Origin: Sphingomonas sp. Leaf357
GTDB taxonomy: Bacteria > Pseudomonadota > Alphaproteobacteria > Sphingomonadales > Sphingomonadaceae
Length of the DNA stretch: 64,000 nt
Reading direction: 5' to 3'
Assembly (NCBI RefSeq): GCF_001423845.1
Contig: NZ_LMPM01000001.1
Span: 109,259-173,258, forward strand
Positions 60,877 to 64,000 of the stretch are shown here, in pieces. The number at the start of each line of letters is the position of its first letter. The first letter of the stretch is position 1. A program made the translations under genes and the position numbers. Under the pieces are notes generated by a model, which did not search any database, had not been told where the DNA came from, and saw nothing but the letters and a program-made list of their open reading frames with translations.

Positions 60877-61197
60877 GACGGATCAACCTCCAGCATTCTT
60901 CCGTCACCCCGGGCCTGTTCCGGGGTGACGGCGAATGGATCGCACGCTGTACGCCACGGCTGACTGTCGGTCGGCCTTAGGGGTGATCGAGATTTAGGGT
61001 CGCGCGAAGGCGCGAAGGCGCGAAGGCGCGAAGAAGGGGGTCGCGCGGAGACGCAGAGGTGTCGAGCCGCACCGGCCGCCCTTCGTCCTAGGTGTGAGCC
61101 CATATAGCGACGAGGCGGACGGGTGGGGCTGCGGCATTCGGCTGCACAGCCCGATTGCGACAGGCCATACACTGTTATGAGGGGTAGATGAGCCCTT
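60877..61197. repeat. Non-coding stretch with a hairpin and a GCGCGAAG tandem repeat
   Basis: Bases 60902-60930 form a compact palindrome, CGTCACCCCGG-gcctgtt-CCGGGGTGACG, just after the entericidin gene; it may act as terminator and is a minimal relative of the larger doublets. Bases 61002-61033 are four perfect tandem copies of GCGCGAAG, within a GCG-rich repeat (60999-61060) whose inverted partner is at 61916-61980. Between these I see no gene. Confidence 0.75.
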
Positions 61198-61616
61198 CCA
61201 CACAGCCGAATCACACCTACGCCGTGGAGTTTCGCTTCTATGGCGAGGCGCTCGACCTGGCAGAGGTTTCGTCGATCATGGGCCTTCAGGCCACCAACTC
61301 GTCACACGATGAACCGATCGGCAAACGACCGAAACTGTCGTTCCGGGGGCTGTAACGGAAGCGACGATCCTCAGTTTCAGGAAGAGTGCAGTCCTTGGAG
61401 GATGGCCTGGCTTTGGTCGTGCGCAGGTTGAAGCCTTATCGATCGATCATCACCGGGCTGTCTGATCGGTTCGAAGGAATCTGATGGTGTGGGCATTTCC
61501 AGTTCAGCTTTGACGGCGGTCCCACTTAGTCATCGGGACTCCTCGCCGACGTGGCGAGCTTTGGATCTCCGCTCTTTTTCGACACCTACCACACCGGCAA
61601 CGATGGCAGCTTATAG
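61198..61616 (+). pseudogene. Broken DUF4279-family gene
   Basis: The first 52 codons, MSPSTQPNHTYAVEFRFYGEALDLAEVSSIMGL..., read like the N-terminus of DUF4279 proteins, then stop at TAA (61363-61365 region). In another frame the rest of the domain is still visible: LEDGLALVVRRLKPYRSIITGLSDRF, then WCGHFQSSFDGGPT, then LADVASFGSPLFFDTYHTGNDGSL ending at TAG 61614. The two parts are out of register (a frameshift), and the second contains in-frame TGA (61482) and TAG (61527). Three separate lesions make it a clear pseudogene. Confidence 0.75.
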
Positions 61617-61875
61617 ACGATCGAGCCTACGATGCTGACCGCATCCGCGTGCTGATCCAGGATAGCGTCGCGACGCCCAACATTCCGCCGAAGAGCAACC
61701 GCCGTTGGAAGCCATGCCTCATCAAGCGGCTCTACCGCGAGCGCAACCCGATCGAGAGTTTCCTGCGCTTCCGCCGGGTAGCCACCCGCTACGACAAGCT
61801 CGCCGCCAACTTCTTCGCTATGATCCAGCTCTCCCCAACGCGCCTGTGGCTTCGCGCTTACGAGTCTGCGGCCCA
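61617..61875 (+). mobile_element. IS5-family transposase remnant (C-terminal part)
   Basis: The segment from 61625, AYDADRIRVLIQDSVATPNIPPKSNRRWKPCLIKRLYRERNPIE, then RFRRVATRYDKLAANFFAMIQL and LWLRAYESAAQ, is the C-terminal third of an IS5-group DDE transposase. The catalytic Glu region (RERNPIE) is present, but the usual FFNKLKH-type residues before RFRRVATRYDK are lost. The N-terminal two-thirds and both terminal inverted repeats are missing. It directly follows the DUF4279 pseudogene, so the insertion may have helped break that gene. Confidence 0.75.
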
Positions 61876-61915
61876 GACCGTTGAAGATCGGAATGCGCCT
61901 CCGAGCGCGACACCA

Positions 61916-61980
61916 TTCCGCGTCCTCCGCGCCTCCGCGCGAACCACGACCTTCGCGCCTTTGCGGCTTCGCGTGAACCG
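61916..61980. repeat. GCG-rich repeat, inverse partner of 60999-61060
   Basis: TTCCGCGTCCTCCGCGCC, then TTCGCGCCTTTGCGGC and TTCGCGTGAACC read, on the other strand, as the repeat TTCACGCGAAG...GCGCGAAGG...TTCGCGCGGAGGCGCGGAG. The same family occurs at 41159-41241 and 41595-41650. With the copy at 60999-61060 it brackets the two decayed genes. Confidence 0.7.
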
Positions 61981-62098
61981 ACGCCATCTGTCGCTGAATG
62001 TCGATCTGATCGAGCTATCGCCGCTATTTGGGGGCGGACGGCCCGACCAGGGATCCCCGGCCGGGCGCGCCTGCCGGGGTCTTGTTCGCGCCTCTCGT

Positions 62099-63460
62099 TC
62101 ACCCCGGCTGTAGCGCGGCGGCAATATCCGAGGCGAAGCGGGCGATATCGAAGCGGGCCATGCCGGGATCCTCGCCACGCCGGACGATCACCAAACGCCG
62201 CGACGGGATGACCATCACATATTGCCCGCGATTGCCCTGGGCCGCGAAGGTGCCTTCTGGAAGGCCCTGTTTCGGGCCGAACAGCCACATCGTCGCGCCA
62301 TAGCCCGGCCCGTTCGCCGGCTGCGGGCCGCTGGCCGTCGTGATCCGGCGCATCCATCCCTCGGGTAGCAGGCGCTGCCCTGCCCAGGCCCCGTCCTGCG
62401 ACCAGAACAACCCCAGCCGGGCCAGATCGCGTGCCGTCGACCAGATCTGACTGGAGAGGATGTAATTGCCGTGCCAATCGGTCTCCGCGACGGTGTGCGA
62501 CATGCCAAGCGTACCGAACAGACGCTCCGGCAATGCGCGATAGCGCTCCTCACCGATCGCCAGGCGTGTGGCATACACCGCCAGAAGGATATCGTTGTTG
62601 GCATAGCGGAAGCGGGTGCCCGGCAGAGCTTCCAGGGGCCAGGACACCGTTTGCTCGTCGACGGTGCCGCCGCCGAAATAGACCGCGTCGGTGCGGTTGC
62701 CCGCGGTGTCGCTGTGCAGGCCGGAGGCCATGCGCAGCAGGTGATCGAGCCTGATCGCCCGGCGTGGATCACCGGCCCGCCACTGCGGGATCGACACGGG
62801 GGCATCGATCGCGCCCGCATTGGCCATGCCGATCAGCGTGCCGGCGATCGACTTGCCGACGGACCAGGTGCGGTTGGACACGAACGGCCCGAAACCGTGG
62901 CCATAACGCTCGGCGACGATGCGGCCATCCTGCACCACGACCACGCCGATCGTCTTGCTGCCGACGCCGTACGCAGCCTCGAACGCCTTGCCGACGACCT
63001 GGGCCAGCGCGGCGGACGGGTGCGGCACGATGCCGGCGTCGCCCTGCGGCCAGCGCCGGGCATCCGCGCCCGCGATGCCCGACGCGCGTGCCGACGTGGC
63101 GCCGGCGGGGGCCATGCTGCCGATCGGCAGGCTCACGCAGCCATGGCCTTCGGACCAGGTCGATCGGCGCGGCGGCAGGTTCGGATCGAACGCCACCGCG
63201 ACCGAGCGGCGTCCGCGATCCACGTCCGCCGTCAGCGTCGGCACGATGGCGTCATATTCGGGATAGATGCCGGCCAGTTCGTCGGCATCGATCTGGCTGG
63301 GCGTGCGGCCGGCGTTGAACAGTCCGGAGCAATAGAGCGCGGCCTTGTAGCCGGCCGCCACCGCGCGCTGATAGGCCCCGGCGGACGGCTGAGCGACGAT
63401 CTGGGCATCGGCCGGCACCGACAGGAGCAGGGCGACCCAGGCTGTTTTGAGGATCCGCAT
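62099..63460 (-). CDS. Exported beta-lactamase-fold serine hydrolase
   Basis: The protein has 453 residues with a signal peptide (MRILKTAWVALLLSVPADA). The N-terminal 150 residues include GYKAALYCSGLFNAGRTPSQIDADELAG, a pattern seen before the hydrolase domain in several such proteins. The catalytic motifs are SVGK in TWSVGKSIAGTLIG, YAN in RYANNDILLAVYA and a C-terminal GNRGQYVMVIPSRRLVIVR block. Substrate is unknown. The start is the ATG at 63460; a GTG 15 bases upstream is weaker. Confidence 0.85.
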   Translation of the reverse strand: MRILKTAWVALLLSVPADAQIVAQPSAGAYQRAVAAGYKAALYCSGLFNAGRTPSQIDADELAGIYPEYDAIVPTLTADVDRGRRSVAVAFDPNLPPRRSTWSEGHGCVSLPIGSMAPAGATSARASGIAGADARRWPQGDAGIVPHPSAALAQVVGKAFEAAYGVGSKTIGVVVVQDGRIVAERYGHGFGPFVSNRTWSVGKSIAGTLIGMANAGAIDAPVSIPQWRAGDPRRAIRLDHLLRMASGLHSDTAGNRTDAVYFGGGTVDEQTVSWPLEALPGTRFRYANNDILLAVYATRLAIGEERYRALPERLFGTLGMSHTVAETDWHGNYILSSQIWSTARDLARLGLFWSQDGAWAGQRLLPEGWMRRITTASGPQPANGPGYGATMWLFGPKQGLPEGTFAAQGNRGQYVMVIPSRRLVIVRRGEDPGMARFDIARFASDIAAALQPG

Positions 63461-63548
63461 GACGCACCATCCCACCCCGTCGGCGGTTCGGCAATGCGTT
63501 TCCCGACGCCGCGCGCCCGGCCGCTGCCGGCGCGCCCGCTTGGGAATA

Positions 63549-63878
63549 TCAACTGGCGCTCGGCTTGAAATCGCCGGCGGAAAGCGGGATGCGCCCGCTC
63601 AGGCGGATGACCATATCGGGTGTCGCGTCGCCACCGAGGTCGATCTCGACCAGCGTCTCGCCGCCATCGTACCGCGCCCGCACCTGACCGACACCGGTGA
63701 ACGCGGCCGTACCGACGAACACCAGCGGCCGGAGCGGCGAAAGCGCGGAAAGATCGATCCGGTCGCCCTCCGCCGGCGAGAAATCGGTGATCCAGTCCTC
63801 GGTCGCGGTGGTGGTGCCGCTATCGGTGCGGGTGACATAGGAGATCGGATGAGACGTGCTTAGGGGCGTTGGACCCCG
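63549..63878 (-). pseudogene. N-terminally lost serralysin/RTX-type C-terminal domain
   Basis: An open frame without a start codon gives SYVTRTDSGTTTATEDWITDFSPAEGDRIDLSALSPL, then FVGTAAFTGVGQVRARYDGGETLVEIDLGGDATPDMVIRLSGRIPLSAGDF and a stop. This is the end of a peptidase M10 serralysin C-terminal (calcium-binding/type I secretion) domain. Upstream in frame is a TGA at 63879-63881, and no RTX GGxGxDxxx repeats are visible before it. So only the last 100 residues or so of a large secreted protein remain, next to a tRNA gene. Confidence 0.7.
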
Positions 63879-63897
63879 TCAACTCATGGAAAAAGAT

Positions 63898-63930
63898 CAA
63901 AAAAAAGCCGCCGCAGGATGTCCTGGGCGG
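63898..63930 (-). terminator. Rho-independent terminator of tRNA-fMet
   Basis: On the minus strand, 19 bases after the tRNA 3' end, the stem CCGCCCAGGA-ca-TCCTGcGGCGG is followed by C and eight T residues. This is a textbook intrinsic terminator, the strongest in the window. Confidence 0.88.
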
Positions 63931-63948
63931 ATTTGGGATTGTGGTGAT

Positions 63949-64000
63949 TGGTTGCGGGGACAGGATTTGAACCTGTGACCTTCAGGTTATGAGCCTGACG
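63949..64000 (-). tRNA. Initiator tRNA-fMet(CAT), 3' part (cut by window edge)
   Basis: The minus-strand sequence has the anticodon stem-loop TCAGG-CTCATAA-CCTGA with anticodon CAT at 63989-63991, a T-arm with the loop TTCAAAT (ACAGG-TTCAAAT-CCTGT) and the encoded end CCCCGCAACCA. The A at position 72 before the discriminator A is the initiator mark (unpaired with C1); elongator tRNA-Met ends otherwise. The three pairs 29:41, 30:40, 31:39 are AU/GC/GC instead of the three GC of E. coli, a variant known in alphaproteobacteria. The 5' half lies outside the window. Confidence 0.9.

Noticed and set aside
61002..61033. Possible CRISPR array
   Set aside because: Four 8-base tandem units with no spacers; it is a simple tandem repeat within a dispersed GCG-rich element.

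Overview
The window is GC-rich alphaproteobacterial chromosome, most probably from a Sphingomonas-like member of the Sphingomonadaceae. The supporting signs are a CcrM-type GANTC methyltransferase with its C-terminal RAMA region, a transhydrogenase alpha subunit split in two next to a small aa3-oxidase subunit IV, an initiator tRNA carrying the AU/GC/GC anticodon-stem variant, a large TonB-dependent receptor, and many palindromic repeats of the kind scattered through sphingomonad genomes. No rRNA, CRISPR array, prophage or intact insertion sequence is visible. Most of the window is coding, with short operons on both strands.

Region by region. 1-4.8 kb: pntAA-pntAB-pntB on the minus strand. 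A DUF559 gene boxed by inverted repeats, a HicB-like antitoxin and a PH-like protein sit between pntAA and pntAB. 5-11.8 kb: an orphan sigma-54 response regulator, a bestrophin-like channel, folP, ccrM, rnhB, thiD and DUF1272. thiD carries a palindromic repeat in frame. 11.9-25.7 kb: housekeeping and transport genes (glmM, a DAACS symporter, argB, folD, MarC, YggT, a queuosine-precursor transporter, a CNT transporter), a PIN/Phd toxin-antitoxin pair, and a Gtr-like surface glycosylation group (GT2, methyltransferase, GtrA, GT-C-like protein). 25.8-34.2 kb: a class C beta-lactamase-fold hydrolase, a GH18-deacetylase-glycosyltransferase fusion of 1,118 residues, and a VirJ/AcvB-DUF2147-MprF lysyl-phosphatidylglycerol operon.

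34.5-41.2 kb is a peptidoglycan recycling island: MltA makes anhydromuropeptides, AmpG imports them, a BadF-type amino-sugar kinase and MurQ process MurNAc, and a PP2C-like phosphatase lies between the kinase and MurQ. 41.6-54.8 kb holds a tightly overlapped minus-strand gene string (penicillin acylase, N-acyl-D-amino-acid deacylase, then DgcN, DgcA, a DAACS symporter, a LysR regulator and PBP4) facing a TonB-dependent receptor. Read together it looks like a system for scavenging D-amino-acid-containing peptides or acylated D-glutamate. 54.8-60.9 kb has a TauE exporter, an aminotransferase, a triple-PAS LuxR regulator and a run of small stress-type genes (two CsbD-like, a membrane protein, an entericidin).

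61-64 kb is a decaying accessory edge: a broken DUF4279 gene, an IS5-family transposase remnant, a secreted serine hydrolase, an N-terminally truncated serralysin/RTX C-terminal domain, and the 3' part of tRNA-fMet with a clear terminator. Intergenic spaces are rich in paired palindromes. Three of the families share one layout, with an outer GTCA end, a GC-rich hairpin and an inner ATCC or GTCC end, as REPIN-type doublets do.
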